DNA from: Paragordius varius | Lineage: Eukaryota > Nematomorpha | Length of the DNA stretch: 64,000 nt | Assembly: GCA_964247055.1 (NCBI GenBank) | Contig: OZ176055.1 | Coordinates: forward strand, 5,270,001 to 5,334,000 | Direction: 5' to 3' | In this document: in pieces, positions 35,303 to 47,779 of the stretch | Layout of the letters: each line of letters begins with the position of its first letter | How positions within the stretch are numbered: position 1 is the stretch's first letter | Notes under the pieces: generated by a model | What the model saw: the letters and a program-made list of their open reading frames with translations, nothing else | Database searches by the model: none | What the model was told of the DNA's origin: nothing | Position numbers and translations under genes: made by a program

Positions 35303-38300
35303 CTAAAATATAATATCTGCTCCAAGGCGTTCGATTTCCTCAACTACAAAATTTAAATCATCTTTGGTTACAGCTGGATTTGATATGATGAGTCGGAAAA
35401 AATTGACTTTGTCTAAAAGGGGCTGATATCCTATCATTAGAGTGCCCTGTTCCATCATTTTGCGTTTGATTATTGGCGCTACCTTTATGTAATAAATGAA
35501 TATTAAACCAAAACAACATTAAAAAGAATTATAAAACCAATTCTAAAAGTTTGAAGCAGTTATGGGTCATTATTTTCCCAAAAATATATTAAGGTGATGC
35601 GCCCGTGACGAGTGTTGTCGAATTAATATCAAATTATAAATTTTAATAAAGCAATACAGTGTTATCACAGTCGTTATTTGGAGTTCAAACAAACATATAT
35701 TAAGACAAACAAAAGACAAAATCCCTTCAAAAACTACATTTTTAGTTGTGATTTTGATCAGATAGAATTTGAAATTTACACATAAAAACCAGTTAAAATT
35801 CAAGCATCAATGGTGTTTATCTCAGTTATTTTTATTGACAATCTAAACAACTGTTGTCAAAGTATTGTTACGCCATCAATGGAAAATCGGTTTTGTAGAT
35901 AATTGATAAATAAAAATAGTCCAATAACAATTTATAAAAGTAATATACCCTTTCAAGTAAAATATTGCGTTCTTGATTATCGGCCATATTTCTTATGCTG
36001 GGAGGTAAATACCAAAAGCAAACATTGGTACATTCAGGCTAAAAAATAATTAAATCATATAAATTAATTTTAAATGGTAAACTTTTATAATTTTATGATC
36101 TTAACCATCAATGTTAACTATAAAATTATTCAAACTTCTATGAAATCACTTAATTGCCTTATGAAAAAAAAAGATATTTATAACCCAGTTCATCCTCATA
36201 TTTTTATTTTATAATATTGGGCTGTAAGATTTAATTTATAGAGGGAGCCTTTAATTGCGAAAATTCTTGAAATTTAGAACCGTTGATGCTATATCCATTG
36301 TAACCTCTGATTATTTGGTTTATACTCATAATTCAAAATTATATCTCAACATTCTTGATTTTTACAATTTTATTATATATTTTAAAACGAATAATGTAAA
36401 AAATTCGATTTCGATGTACTTCCTTAAAGCAAATTCTGCGGAAAAGTTTCTTTTCATAAAACAAAACAAGGATTTAGTTTTCTTCAGAGCACCGAGTTTG
36501 TTTTTAGCAATAATTTTTTGTAAAAGTCATCGAATTAAATTACATTGCCAGACTAATTTTTATCTTTACGATTTAAGAATGATGTCTACCCTAACATATT
36601 CGAATTTCAATTGAGACTGCCTACATATGGGAAACAGTTAAACAATAATTAAATTTTTTTCCAATACACATAAAGAGTAAATAAGTAATTAAGTTTTACT
36701 TCGACTAATAATATGTATCCCTCACGATTGCGAATAACATCGGTAAAATATCTAAAAATATGAATGATATATTATAATATGTAATTTTAAATTCAAATGA
36801 GGAGATATAAATTTGTCAATATTCAAATTGTGCCATTAAAAAGATTTTAAGATCTTATGATTTTACGATCCGTTATATATTCAATCGAACTAAATACTCT
36901 GGGAATTGCGATTGGTTAGCTTAAAAATCTAGTTTGCATTTTTCATTTTATGGTAAATTGACTTATTCTCAAAAAATATTATTGTGTTTTTATTCAAATA
37001 CTTTTAATTTTAATTTGTCCAATCGATGAGACATATAATATATGTGCATCATGATATTACATTAATGAATTGATAACTAATATTGGTATATACTTGGTCA
37101 TATCCCACAAATAATCCATTTGAAGTTCAAAGCCGATCATACCCTTAAATAAAATAAAAATTTAATTATATATATAATTTGACGAATAATAGTTTATAGG
37201 TGACCTAGTCATTATGTTTTTAAGCAGATTAACTAATGTGAAGGAGCCGGTTCAAAATACACTTTTTAAATTTTTAAAGTAAAAGCATATAAAATACAAA
37301 AATGGCTCAAAATTTTTCATATCAACTTTTGAGATATAGGATAATTGAGCCCATATAGTAGTCACTTAAGCCGGCTCATTTACCAAAATGCCATCAAGGC
37401 TCATTCATTTGGTTCATAATTTATAGATAATATGCACAATTTTTATACATATGAAAAATAAATTTATAAGCAAACTTTGGCTTTCCACATTAACCAAAGT
37501 TTAAAAACGTCCACATGCCTTCCACATTGAATCGATTTATCTCCCGTGTCGTAATTTACATCATATGGTTTATCACGTTGAAACAAGTAATCGGCCGACA
37601 TCTGATTGCATTCATAGAGTAAGCCCTTTATAATATCAACAAAAAAAATTACCACAATTTTATCGATGTGTTATGGTAAATATACAGACAAAACTTAAAA
37701 CTAAAAGGCAAATATTTTTTGAAAAGACAACCACACTTTTTTAAATCTCGATTTTTTCATAATCTAATTAATTGCGATTTTGGAAAACATAGTTGATCGC
37801 AAGATTAAAATATGTAGTTGTCCTTTTTAAAAAATATTTTGTCTTTTAGTTTTTTTTTTCGTTTTGTTCTTAAATTTAATTTACTGTTATTATATGTAGA
37901 ATTTACTTTATGCCTGATAAGGAAAACAGAACATTGTAGTAAGACGCCCATTAGTTTGTGTGGATTCCAAGTTATAGAATCTGCCCTAATATCAAGTACA
38001 TCTTTTTTTACACAGGTTTCAACTAAATAAACCGTTCCTCTCATCATCATTCTTATCAAATCAACATAGGATTTGAATATTTTTCGTACTTTTAACGAGT
38101 TAAAAAAATTTAAATTTTGAACATTCTAATGATTTAACTGAGCTGCTACCTAAAATACAAACAGCATGCCGATTTTAAAGTTTCTAACATTCATTTTATC
38201 CAGTTAAAAATAATATTTCCCTTTCTTATTTTATCTGATTTTAAGGTAAACAACATACATCGGCCTGAAGGTTTGCGCACAAAAATAAGTCATATGGCTG

Positions 38301-41300
38301 ATTAATTCTAAGAAATAAAAAATTTCGATGATGCCTTTATTTCCAAAAAATCAATAATTATTTTCGAAAATTAATTAGATGTTTGAAACTGTTGCAAAAA
38401 TCTATATAAATTACTGATCTATCCCCTGCAATAAATGTTTGTGTTTATTGGATAACAGGGCTCCTCCTCCCCATGATGCCTAAAATAAATTGTTTTAATA
38501 AAAACGATTCTCTATAATTAAAAATATAAAATAAATTAAACCGAACAAAACTCATTATAAGGAAAAATTACGTCAACATGAAACCATATGCCATATTTTC
38601 GGCAAACCGTGCCTATCGGTTCAAGAGAATCAAAAGCCCCATACACAGTTGTCCCAGAAGTTGCATTTACCAGAAATGGTCGATTACCACTCTTGAGTTG
38701 ATGTATTATGTGGTATTCCAAATCACTTACCAACATGCGCCCGCTAAATATTTAGAGTTAAAATCAAATGAGTTTAGTTCTATAACTTTTTCTTTTTGGT
38801 TAGTTATTGAACATTAAATGTTTTTGGCGAATTCAACAAATTTATAAAAAAATTTAACGCTATGATATATGAAAATACGATGCGATAATCTATAAATATA
38901 GATTTTTGGGGAATTATATATCAAAAATTAGATTAGATGTTACAAATGAATGAAATGTAACATGAAATTACATTTTATCCGTGAGGTAAATATTTTTACC
39001 AATTAGTGCATTATTTAATTACAGAATATATAATTTATGAAAATGCTATTACAAATATATAATCTTGAAAAATACTTACTTTGAATCGCATTTAACCGTA
39101 ACTACATTATCGGTCCCGATTCCAGACACCGCAGCCGCTCCTTTGATTGAATAATGGCTCTGACAGTATATATGTTTCATAATTTTATATTGGTAAAAAC
39201 AATTGAAATCAAACATGACTCTTAATGGTAATTTAAATCAAGAATCGTATAATATAAAGTTTTAAGAATATAAGTCAATCTAAAAATCTTGAATATAATA
39301 ATTTACAAATGAATTTGGGCACAATTTTTTAGGTAATTTTTATATATTCCCTTCAAGTACAGTATGGGTAAAAATAGGCAAGTATTTCATTAAATATTGC
39401 CATATAAAATTTACAGTGAAAAGCAACATTATTGGCTTATTGGTGTACAGAAAATTTTTTCACATAATTACTAAATTTGATTTCGTATTTATTAAAGGAA
39501 CAGGGAAGTCATTTATCAAAAAAGAATGGGATCTAAACATCTACAAAGTGGTGTGGGATATCACAAAAAACTTACAGACCCCTTTAAATTCAGACCGAAC
39601 AGTTCTACATTTCCTTCGTTCCTTTTAAGTTATGCTTTGAAAAAATGTATTATAAATTTAAAATATTAAAAGAAACGAAATACATGTTCCGAAGTAAAAA
39701 CGATTAATCTTCTGTCAAATGCGTAATTTCCTTTTTGTTTTGAATTCGGTTGAGTCCAATATCGTGCGCACAGTATTGCATACAAATTTGAAATGGTCCC
39801 ACCTTATAAAACATAACAATGTATATAGCAAAGCTGTAAAATTCGATTAATTTGGCAAAGCATTCTCAATATTGATTTATTAATTATGCAAAATATTTTA
39901 ATTCAGTTTAAAATTTAAACCATTTTAAATATCTCTGCATTTTAAAAAATTCCAATAATTATATTCGTGTAAATTGAACGCGCAATTTTTTCACACCGTC
40001 ATTTACAAGTTTGATACAATTTAAGTTCTTACTAAATGGGAAAAAAGACACTATAAACTGATTATTATTAAATATACAGATTTTTTATGCTTCGGTTCTA
40101 ATATTTTTTTATAATTTATCTGAAAAATAAATCAGATATGATTCCTGTTCAGTCCCAAGGTTATATAATTCTGCCTTTAATCACGTTTAATTATTTTCTT
40201 TTTGGGTATTGAATTTCGCTACGCAATACAATAATTTTGGTAAGATCGAAAGCAAGCAATTCCTAATAAGAATTTTTAAAATGCATACCTGGACAAAAAA
40301 TACCATCAGCGTGCAAGAATCCCACAATATCACACATTTTATAGATCAAAAATTGTTCCATTAAAACATACACTGGCGATATTTCGTAGGTAAACCTTTA
40401 AAAAGAAAGTTTATGAAAGTTAATTAATCTTTAAGTTACAGTAAATTTGACTGAATGCGATTGTTAAACTATTTTTTAAAATTCAATTCTGCAAAAAAGC
40501 TGTGTTGAAAGTATTTATTCGCACGAGGAGCAGATTCTATAATAAAGATGTGTTATTTTTCCTATTATCGTATTTAACATTGTTTGACTTTTTAAAATTT
40601 AGTTTTTTTATGGTAGGTGTTAAAATTTTTAGTACTTAACCTTCATGACCTTTTGGGGTAGTTATCCCAGAGTGAGAAATTTAAATATCTTATTTAAGAT
40701 ATCAGACCGAATGTTAAAATAAGCTTTCCATAGCCTTTTAGGCGCATAATATAATTTTTTTTAAAAAAAAATATAAAATTGTGAAAAATCATCTCAAATT
40801 TTTTCGCCATTTTTTTATTAAATTTTTTTAAAATCGCTAATACAATAAGCAAATAAATGTATATTATGGTTAAAAGGCCTAAATAATTAACTTTAGTAAG
40901 CTAAGTTGCATTTTACCAACAAAAACTGGATATTTATTGATTTAAAATCAGCTGTTAAATCAATCGTGTTTTGAGGCTGTCCCGATTTTAGATTCTAAAA
41001 GTTACAAAACTAAAAAATATACAAGCTTTTTTAAAAACAGGAGAATGATGTTTGACAATTAAATTTTAATAAAATATTTTCAAAACATTATTTTATTTAC
41101 GAGATTGAGCTCTGGGATATTAAACTTCCCCAATATGTCCAACAAAAAATGAAAAGGTCATGAAGTGTCAATATTACTTTAAAAAAAAGTAGTGGGGTTT
41201 TTGTAGCCATATTTTTAACAATAAAACATTTTGTTTACAATTTAGTAAGTATATAAATTAGTTTACATGTTAGAGTTTGTAACTGCTGTAAGAATTTCTC

Positions 41301-43804
41301 CGGCCAAACTTATAATATCCAACCCAGTTGAAAGCTGATTAAAAAATCTTGGATGTCCTGTAAAAAATTATTTTAGCATGATTTATATTCATATTAAATA
41401 AAATAAATAAGTCGATTAAAATTGCTAATTTTATATTAATTTTTTTCATAATGTAAACAAATCAATAGGGTTCTACCAAATATCTGAAAATATAAAATTT
41501 ATCCTGTAAAGTTCTCTGGAATATAATGTTGTTTCCTTTAATAAATCAAAATATAACCCTATCAATAACTGGACTTATATTTTGTTTCATCGTTTAATAC
41601 GTCTTAATATACCATTTACAGTTCAAATTCACCCTTAAACAATTCAAATTCACCCTTAAACAATTCAAATTCACCCTTGAACAATTCAAATTCACCCTCG
41701 AACAATTCAAATTCACCCTCAAATAAATAATATGTATTTTAAAATTAAAAATTACCTATATTATAATATATTTTTAAAAAATAAAATTTTGTTTTAAATT
41801 AAAATAATACTGAAAAAAATAATTAATTATGCCATAAAGATATATTTTATATTAATAATGAGTTATATTAGTTCGAAAACACATAATTTATTTTTAGGGT
41901 GAATTTGAATTGTTCGAGGGTGAATTTGAATTGTTCAAGGGTGAATTTGAATTGTTTGAGGGTGAATTTGAATTGTTCAAAGGTGAATTTGAATTGTAAA
42001 TGGTATATCAACATTGCAGTATTATTAGTTATCTAAGTATATGAATTGGCTAAAAGGGGATTTAATCTACATTTGTATTGCCATGCAGGAGATTTTACAT
42101 TTTTATTTGTTACATTTGAAAATTACAGTAGGCCAAATACAAGGATTTTAATAATTTATATATGTCAACACAGACATGTAAATTGTCTCCTCTTTTAACC
42201 AATTAAATACCGCTATTGCCAATAATAGCCCCCGTTACTGTATTCGATCGACTCCTTTTATGTTCATGATTCATCTTACCATTAGTCGTTTCCCTTACCA
42301 TACTACTTATTCGTTAGATAAAAATACACATTTATTAACTAAACTTTGTGAAAATGGATATTTTATATTCATAGTTTACTCAACTAATTAACTCAAAGAA
42401 ATTAACATTAATTTAGACAGTATCATCCATCATATTTATTCAAATTCTCTTAAAGTATAATATTTATCCTGTTCTCAAATTTCCCTAAAGAATTTATATT
42501 TTCAAACATTTACCCAGACATCATAAACAATTAATAAACATTGAAGCCTTTATAAACCTTTTTAACCGTATTTTGTAAAAGATTTAAATTTTTTGACTTA
42601 GCGATAACGTATCGGAAAGTTTATTGATTTTTAAAAGGAATCCGCGATAGATAAAATTTACCTGATTCTTTAGTAGCGGGATGATACTATTATAAAAATC
42701 TATATTGTCCAGGAGTTTAACGAAACCATCTTTAAAACTGAAAATATTTTTAAAGAATAGATTTTGAAAAAAGTCAAGGAGTTGTTATAGCTAACCAAAA
42801 TTATTATAGGCCATTTATTTCAGATCTATTTTATAATGTAAGTTGTGATAGAATTTATATCTGAAAAACTATTCGCAAATTGTCGATGGATTCTAATTAA
42901 ACAGTATGCATTTTAATGGTTGCTTTACTATAGTCGGGCAATTCGTAACATAGTTAAATGTTTAATCAACATTATGTTGTTTTTTCCATACCTCTGTTGC
43001 ACATTGTCCTACTATAATGTGAAATAAGCAACCATTAAAATGCGTTAAACAAGTACAAAAACAAGCTATTGATACTTAATAATAATATATTGATTTTAAA
43101 ATAAAGGGAGCCTAGTATAAATGCCATATAATGCTCTAAAAAATTGATATAAACCTGTTTTAACTTGGTATCGCAAAACTTGTCTTGCTAAAAATAATAT
43201 TTCATTAAGATCTTTGTAATACATATTGGGATCATCCATATTGTCTTTATCAATCTTTGAATCTTTGGGATCATTGTCAATATTATTGTTTGTGTTGCAT
43301 TGATCGCATTTTTCTTGTTTTTTTAAGGAATCACGTTTCAAGTCATCTGTCGTCATGTTGTTTAAAGCCCATTCCACCTCGTCTAGCAACGGGTCCGAAA
43401 TATTAAAATCTATGAGGCGTAACATTTCCTCGGGTTTTTTAAATTCAATAATCAAGGATGTCCTATCATTTTCAAACCAAACGTAATCCAGAACCATGTC
43501 AAATATATGCCGTAAAAAGGATTCAGTTATTCTCGTGTTATGAGGGTTTAAAAAGTTCCGAAATGATTCGAAATTGTTATTACCCCTTTGAACATTAGTC
43601 CCCAATAAATCGGTTCTAGTTGAATATGGAAGCAGATCTGTACATTAATTAAATATAAGAATAAATGTATAAATATCCTTAAAAAAATCACAGCTTATTC
43701 CAAAAAATATATGAAGAGATTCATTTAGATAGGCATAAATGAGGATAAAATACCAAAGATCAATTAAAATTATATTTTAAATACCGATCTTGATTATGAA
43801 ACAT
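35303..43804 (-). CDS. GAD1: Glutamate decarboxylase (GABA-forming, PLP-dependent)
   Basis: GAD converts L-glutamate to GABA and CO2 with pyridoxal phosphate in the cytosol. Exons (minus): 43785-43804, 43155-43615, 41267-41357, 40289-40395, 39684-39802, 39080-39159, 38572-38743, 38415-38479, 37907-37985, 37476-37625, 37094-37143, 36700-36751, 35949-36038 and 35303-35482. They join in phase to 571 residues; vertebrate GADs have 585-594. Blocks: [45 protein letters not shown], the PLP-contacting HVDASWGGG (348-356), the Schiff-base lysine in TWNPHK (Lys382), [15 protein letters not shown] and the C-terminal IEERLG-like end. The C terminus and core favour GAD over cysteine sulfinate decarboxylase; GAD1 versus GAD2 cannot be decided, so the symbol stands for the family. 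The tiny first coding exon (20 bp) is chosen because its donor phase fits. A polar insert lies in the N-terminal domain (about 85-125). Confidence 0.94.
37215..37430. mobile_element. Small inverted-repeat element, GTGAATGAGC family, near GAD exon 10
   Basis: It has GAGCCGGTTCAAAA near the left end and AAGGCTCATTCATTTGG near the right end, matching in reverse the copy at 56842-57075 (GTGAATGAGCCTTGG and TTTTGAACCGGCTT). It lies in the GAD intron between exons 9 and 10. The superfamily is unresolved. Confidence 0.5.
37674..37886. mobile_element. Tc1/mariner-type MITE, copy E, filling a GAD intron
   Basis: The left end is preceded by TA and the interior matches the family (AGACAACCACACTTTTTT, AGTTGTCC), with right end TTTACTG. 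It occupies 213 of the 281 nt of the intron 37626-37906. It has internal deletions relative to copies A and D. Confidence 0.65.
40636..41170. mobile_element. Inverted-repeat element (two-armed copy) in GAD intron 2
   Basis: The left arm (CTTCATGACCTTTTGGGGTA, then ATCCCAGAGTGAG) and right arm (GAGCTCTGGGATATTAAAC, then CCCCAATATGTCC, then GGTCATGAAGTG) are inverted copies about 430 bp apart. Single arms recur at 1573-1870, 19711-19787 and 52105-52440. No coding capacity was seen, and the superfamily is unresolved. Confidence 0.6.
41610..42005. mobile_element. Palindromic MITE with tandem 21-bp repeats in both arms (complete copy)
   Basis: 396 bp, flanked by TA (41608-41609 and 42006-42007). 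The termini are TACCATTTACAGTTCAAATT and its inverse. Each arm holds about five tandem copies of a 21-bp unit (TTCAAATTCACCCTT plus RAACAA), direct within an arm and inverted between arms. The centre is AT-rich. TA duplication and TACC ends suggest Tc1/mariner mobilisation. Other copies are at 21491-22877 and 27269-27571. It lies in GAD intron 2-1 (minus). Confidence 0.85.
42020..42740 (-). pseudogene. Decayed partial duplicate of the GAD 3' end
   Basis: An acceptor-like TTTCAG near 42737 precedes an open stretch reading [16 protein letters not shown], which resembles the true last-exon block around [14 protein letters not shown]. It is followed downstream (42020-42260) by sequence resembling the real GAD 3' flank at 34985-35230 (for example CAATAATAGCCCCCGTT against CAATAACAGCTCCCGTT). 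It sits inside the first long intron of the intact gene. It is interpreted as the remnant of a tandem duplication of the gene's 3' part; similarity is moderate and was judged by eye. Confidence 0.45.
42902..43045. mobile_element. Palindromic Tc1/mariner-type MITE, second family, in GAD intron
   Basis: The left end CAGTATGCATTTTAATGGTT and the right block GTGAAATAAGCAACCATTAAAATGC match 23257-23432. The right terminus is lost. Confidence 0.65.
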
Positions 43805-44605
43805 TCCATATTGGCTTGCGGTATTCAGTTTTCCAGTTTTATATAATTTTAACAAAAATTAAATAATTTTTTTCCATTAAAATCCAGTGTAGTTTTATTA
43901 TTCAAATACGAATAATTGCCAATTCTATGTGCATTCTCTAGCTCTTACTCGTGTTATAATAAAAATATTAAGAAATTTGAAACTATAAAAATCCCCATTC
44001 ATACTTTTTGGGATTTTATCTTAAATATCAAAAACTGGATAAAAATATATTATTGATAAATGTCCAAAATTTTAATTCAAACGTAAGTTTCTTTCAAATT
44101 TATATTTATAAAAAACACAATTTATGTTTAACATGAATTTGAAGATAAATGAATAATTAATCAAAATTTAGAGGTGATAGAAATGTTCAGCATTTTTAGA
44201 GTGTTTATAATATCTTAAAGCGTTTTTATATGGTTTTCATCATGCCTCAAAATAGAATACGCATCAAAAAATATTTGCTGAAAATTAAATTTCTTAAAAG
44301 AAGTATGCATTAATGATATCAAATTCAAATATTTAAACTTTCTATCTACAATCTCGGCATTTTTCGTTTATTTTATAAAAACTAGCCCATTTGAGAAGAG
44401 CAAAATAATTTGGGACCTTCGGAGCTTACATCTGAAAATTATTTTTGAAATATTGTTGTTGTATGTAGTTTATGATAATTTTAGTGATATTTGTGGAATG
44501 AAGCATCTATTCACCAAAAAATTTTATTTAAAAAATATAAGCAAATTTCGCCATTTTCTGATATAAAAAGTTTAAATTTATTTAAATTACTCGTAAGGGT
44601 TAAAA
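43665..44605. mobile_element. Long inverted-repeat element (CTTACGAGTGA family), eroded copy
   Basis: The right arm includes GATATTTGTGGAATGAAGCA, a CCAAAAAATTTTATTT block and an end reading TTACTCGTAAGGG. A left-arm remnant (TTATTCCAAAAAATATATGA) lies near 43690. It matches the better copy at 49423-50804. It overlaps the 5' end of GAD (exon 1 at 43785-43804), so the left boundary is uncertain. Confidence 0.4.
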
Positions 44606-45880
44606 GGAAAAGCACCTTGATCCCGATACATTTTCCTATGAGTATAAATATTTCATCGGGATATTTTTTTGTGGTTTGCAATTTATTTAAGATAAATTAA
44701 TATTTAAAATTGTCCAAAATGGTAATCAAAAGTTGGAATGTTTCCTTATTTTGCTATAAACCAACAATAGTTATATATAGCCATATGTGATATATTTTAC
44801 ATCAATAACAGTTATTTCTATTTCTTATAAATTAAATAATTTTATTAATATATTTTCTATATTGTGCAATATTAAAATTATTGGTTAAGGCTATTATTGA
44901 TTGAATTTATATACGGTCGGTTTCCACCACTTGTGAATGGATATATTTATTTATGGAATTAACTATAATTGGAATTGTCATATGAATTTTTTAAACCTAG
45001 GTCATTACCTTTATTAAACTAATATGTGGTTCTATATAGAGGAAAAATTTACAACTAATGGCATAATTAACGCAGCCATTAAAAACTCAGTTACTAATGA
45101 ATGATTTAAAAAGTAATTTTATTTTAAGTAAATATGATTTTTTACTTTTTTAAATTATAAATAAGTCACGATATTGTTGTTTGTAAAAGTTGGTGGTTCA
45201 CTACTGTTAGATAAATAATCTTAAAAAGATTCTGTTAAAATTGTTCGATTGTGGAAAAATAACAGACTAACTCGAAAATCACGCGATGAATAAAATCTGC
45301 CACCAATAACTGTCATAATTTAGATATTGTTGCAAAATTAAATGTTTTACAGTAATAGTATCTAAATCAAAAGTTAAATTCAGTTGTATCATGCGTATCC
45401 GCGTATTTTATAGAGTATATATCACGTCATCTTCAAAATCTATTTGGATTTTGAAGTTTTAAAGCACTATCAAAATTCAATGTATTTATTTTAGTTGCAA
45501 AGGTCAAAAAATATAATAAAATATTTTATTATAAGATTAAAAAAGTTTTTTAAATGCTAAAGGTCCACTGTTTACATTTAATCCCGATCATAATAAAATG
45601 GGAAAGTAATTTTTAATGCGATTTAAACGTCATATGAGCGAAGTGAATGCAAATAATAAAGGGCTAACATCTGAATTAATAAATTAATAATTATATTATA
45701 TTTTTTTTAAAAACTATAACATAATGATTGAATTTTTTAAGTTTTACAAAAATGTGACTCAATATGGTCATACCCTTTACTACATATGTAAAAAGCGAGA
45801 TATAACAAAAATCTCCGAAGCCCAGAAGGTGCATAACTGAAATCTGTGTAGTGAAGAATGAGATAATGAACAGACACAAT

Positions 45881-46544
45881 TAAGGTCAGTGACTATTTAT
45901 TTTTTGACCATGGTCATTTAAAAAAACAGCTGCTTTTTGAAAAATTGGTATTTTTTTTTGGGAGAAAATAGTAAGTTATTTTTTAATATATTTTAAAAAA
46001 AATATATACTATTTAAATTTGCTTATTCAACAATTTAAAATTGTTAAACATGCATCCTTAAAACATTAGCATTTAAGCCTATCCAGTTATTTCGAAAAAG
46101 AAAACAATCCAACTTTTTATAAAATATTCAATTATCCATATATGTGAACTAATAAAATGAAAAAACATCTTATAAATGGATATTTCAATGATCAAAGAAA
46201 GTGTAAAACAAACAGGAAAAATTTTATTTGAAATATCCAGTATTAAAAGCGAGGTATAAGATTCAGAAGGCGACAAACATTGGCAAAATTTATTTGAAAT
46301 AAAATTCTTGACTAAATTTGTATGATATTTGTAAATAAATATCAAAAACATGTATAATACAAACTTTTTAAAAAACATGACATTATTAGTGACACGCAAA
46401 TGTCGTTCGAACCTTAATTTCACAATCCAATATCGCAAGGTATTTACTTAGTTAAAGTGATCATGACCGTGGTCAAGACCATGACCATGGTCTGACCGGG
46501 TCTGACCGGACTTTTTTGAAAAAGCAGTCAAATGCACAACCCTA
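45881..46544. mobile_element. Non-autonomous hAT element, TAGGGTTGTGC family, with 8-bp duplication
   Basis: It is flanked by GACACAAT on both sides (45873-45880 and 46545-46552). The right end reads inward TAGGGTTGTGCATTTGACTG. The left end has a short deletion after TA. The subterminal regions carry GGTCAGTGAC, TGACCATGGTCA and CCGGTCAGACC words. A related copy starts at 60676. There is no transposase frame. Confidence 0.8.
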
Positions 46545-46943
46545 GACACAATAGACAATTTTTAACCAAAGACAATTATAAATATAATCAATTGTCAGCA
46601 GAAATATGAGAAAAAAGTAAAAGGGAGAAAATTTAATTACAAGTAACACAGTTAACAATAATATTGATAAACAAAGACACATGGAAAATTTAGAAGTTTA
46701 TTTCCTAGAAGTCTTTTATGATATAAGGACAATGGGTAAACCAATTATATTTTATTATCAAAAACGGCGTTGGATGCTTAGTAATAAAAAGTGTGTTAAG
46801 ATTTGGTTGCAACTTAAGTTATAATAAATAATAATGATCAATTACCATATTTAACATAAAAAGGTAATATTATTTGGAAGCACATCCTAAGCCAAAAGAT
46901 GTAATAAAATGGTATCTGTCTAATCAAAAAATGAGTTATATTA

Positions 46944-47106
46944 TCACATTTATGGTTGGTCAATTGGCCGAACAGTAGTGTATGGAAAAAAGCAACTGAA
47001 TTTTTAAATACAATTTTTTATTAATTATGGACGAAATTTGTTTTATAACACACGCTACTGTATTGCAAATCGACCAACAAATGGGAATAAGCCAGCATAA
47101 ATGTGT
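46944..47106. mobile_element. Palindromic MITE, second Tc1/mariner-type family, diverged
   Basis: The inverted ends CACATTTATGGTTGGTCAAT and CACATTTATGCTGGCTTATT (complement), plus a central CAGTAGTGTATGGAAAAAA block, are shared with 23257-23432 (CAGTAGTGTATGGAAAAAA). Confidence 0.55.
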
Positions 47107-47332
47107 CTGAAATACAGCAAAATTATATTTTACAAAAAATATAATCATCGCTTTAGGAGTGTATGTATATTTTGTTTGTGATTGCTTCCATGATATAATT
47201 TTTAAATTATCAATGAAAAAACAGTATTAAATAAATTACCTATAAAACAAATTAGCAACTATGGAATTATTAAATATTGGATATATTTTGGATTGTGAAT
47301 GAAAGGTTAGGAAATTTATTCGATTTTTATGT

Positions 47333-47779
47333 TTATTTATCAAATAAACTATTACCCGTGAAATATGCATTTTTGAGTTCCGAGTTTATGCAAGATATCT
47401 CAGTTTGTTGCCTATTCAATATGGATGTAATAGTAACTCGCCTTTGAAGTTGTCTAAATGTTGTTTTATTCGGGAAAGAGGGTCTAGGGTTCGACTTCAT
47501 ATTTTTCTCGGAAATTTCAGAGGGGGGTGCTGATTCCCTAGGTTTAACATCACACTCGGGTATTAAAGAGTTTGTCGATATAATTTTTTGTGGTTTGATC
47601 AAAGAAGATGGTTTGTCCAACTCCTTCAATGGCTTTTGTATATCCTTTTCACAATCTTTAGAATGATCCACTTTAAGGGCAAGGCTCTGAGAGTCGGTAG
47701 ACATCAATTTTAAAGACTCATTGCTATCCAGCAATTTTTTAGATTTATTTAATGTATTAATATTACTTTGGCCTGACAT
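47333..47779 (-). CDS. Hypothetical protein, 148 aa
   Basis: An ATG-initiated frame (MSGQSNINTLNKSKKLLD) ending in TAA. I do not recognise it. It is hydrophilic, rich in Ser, Lys, Leu and Pro, with no membrane segment. A Pro/Ser-rich centre (ESAPPSEISEK) is followed by a more ordered tail (TFRQLQRRVTITSIL). The frame has balanced amino-acid composition unlike random AT-rich frames nearby, which supports coding. A GT within the last codons could be a splice donor, in which case this is a first exon. It stands alone among transposon remnants. Confidence 0.5.
   Translation of the reverse strand: MSGQSNINTLNKSKKLLDSNESLKLMSTDSQSLALKVDHSKDCEKDIQKPLKELDKPSSLIKPQKIISTNSLIPECDVKPRESAPPSEISEKNMKSNPRPSFPNKTTFRQLQRRVTITSILNRQQTEISCINSELKNAYFTGNSLFDK

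Noticed and set aside
36255-36614. 119-codon frame on the plus strand in a GAD intron
   Set aside because: It starts at TTG, lies antisense in an intron and shows no motif.
43615-43637. Alternative upstream acceptor for GAD exon 2 (TGTACAG)
   Set aside because: It keeps a frame open, but the acceptor at 43616 fits the phase of the ATG-bearing exon at 43785-43804.
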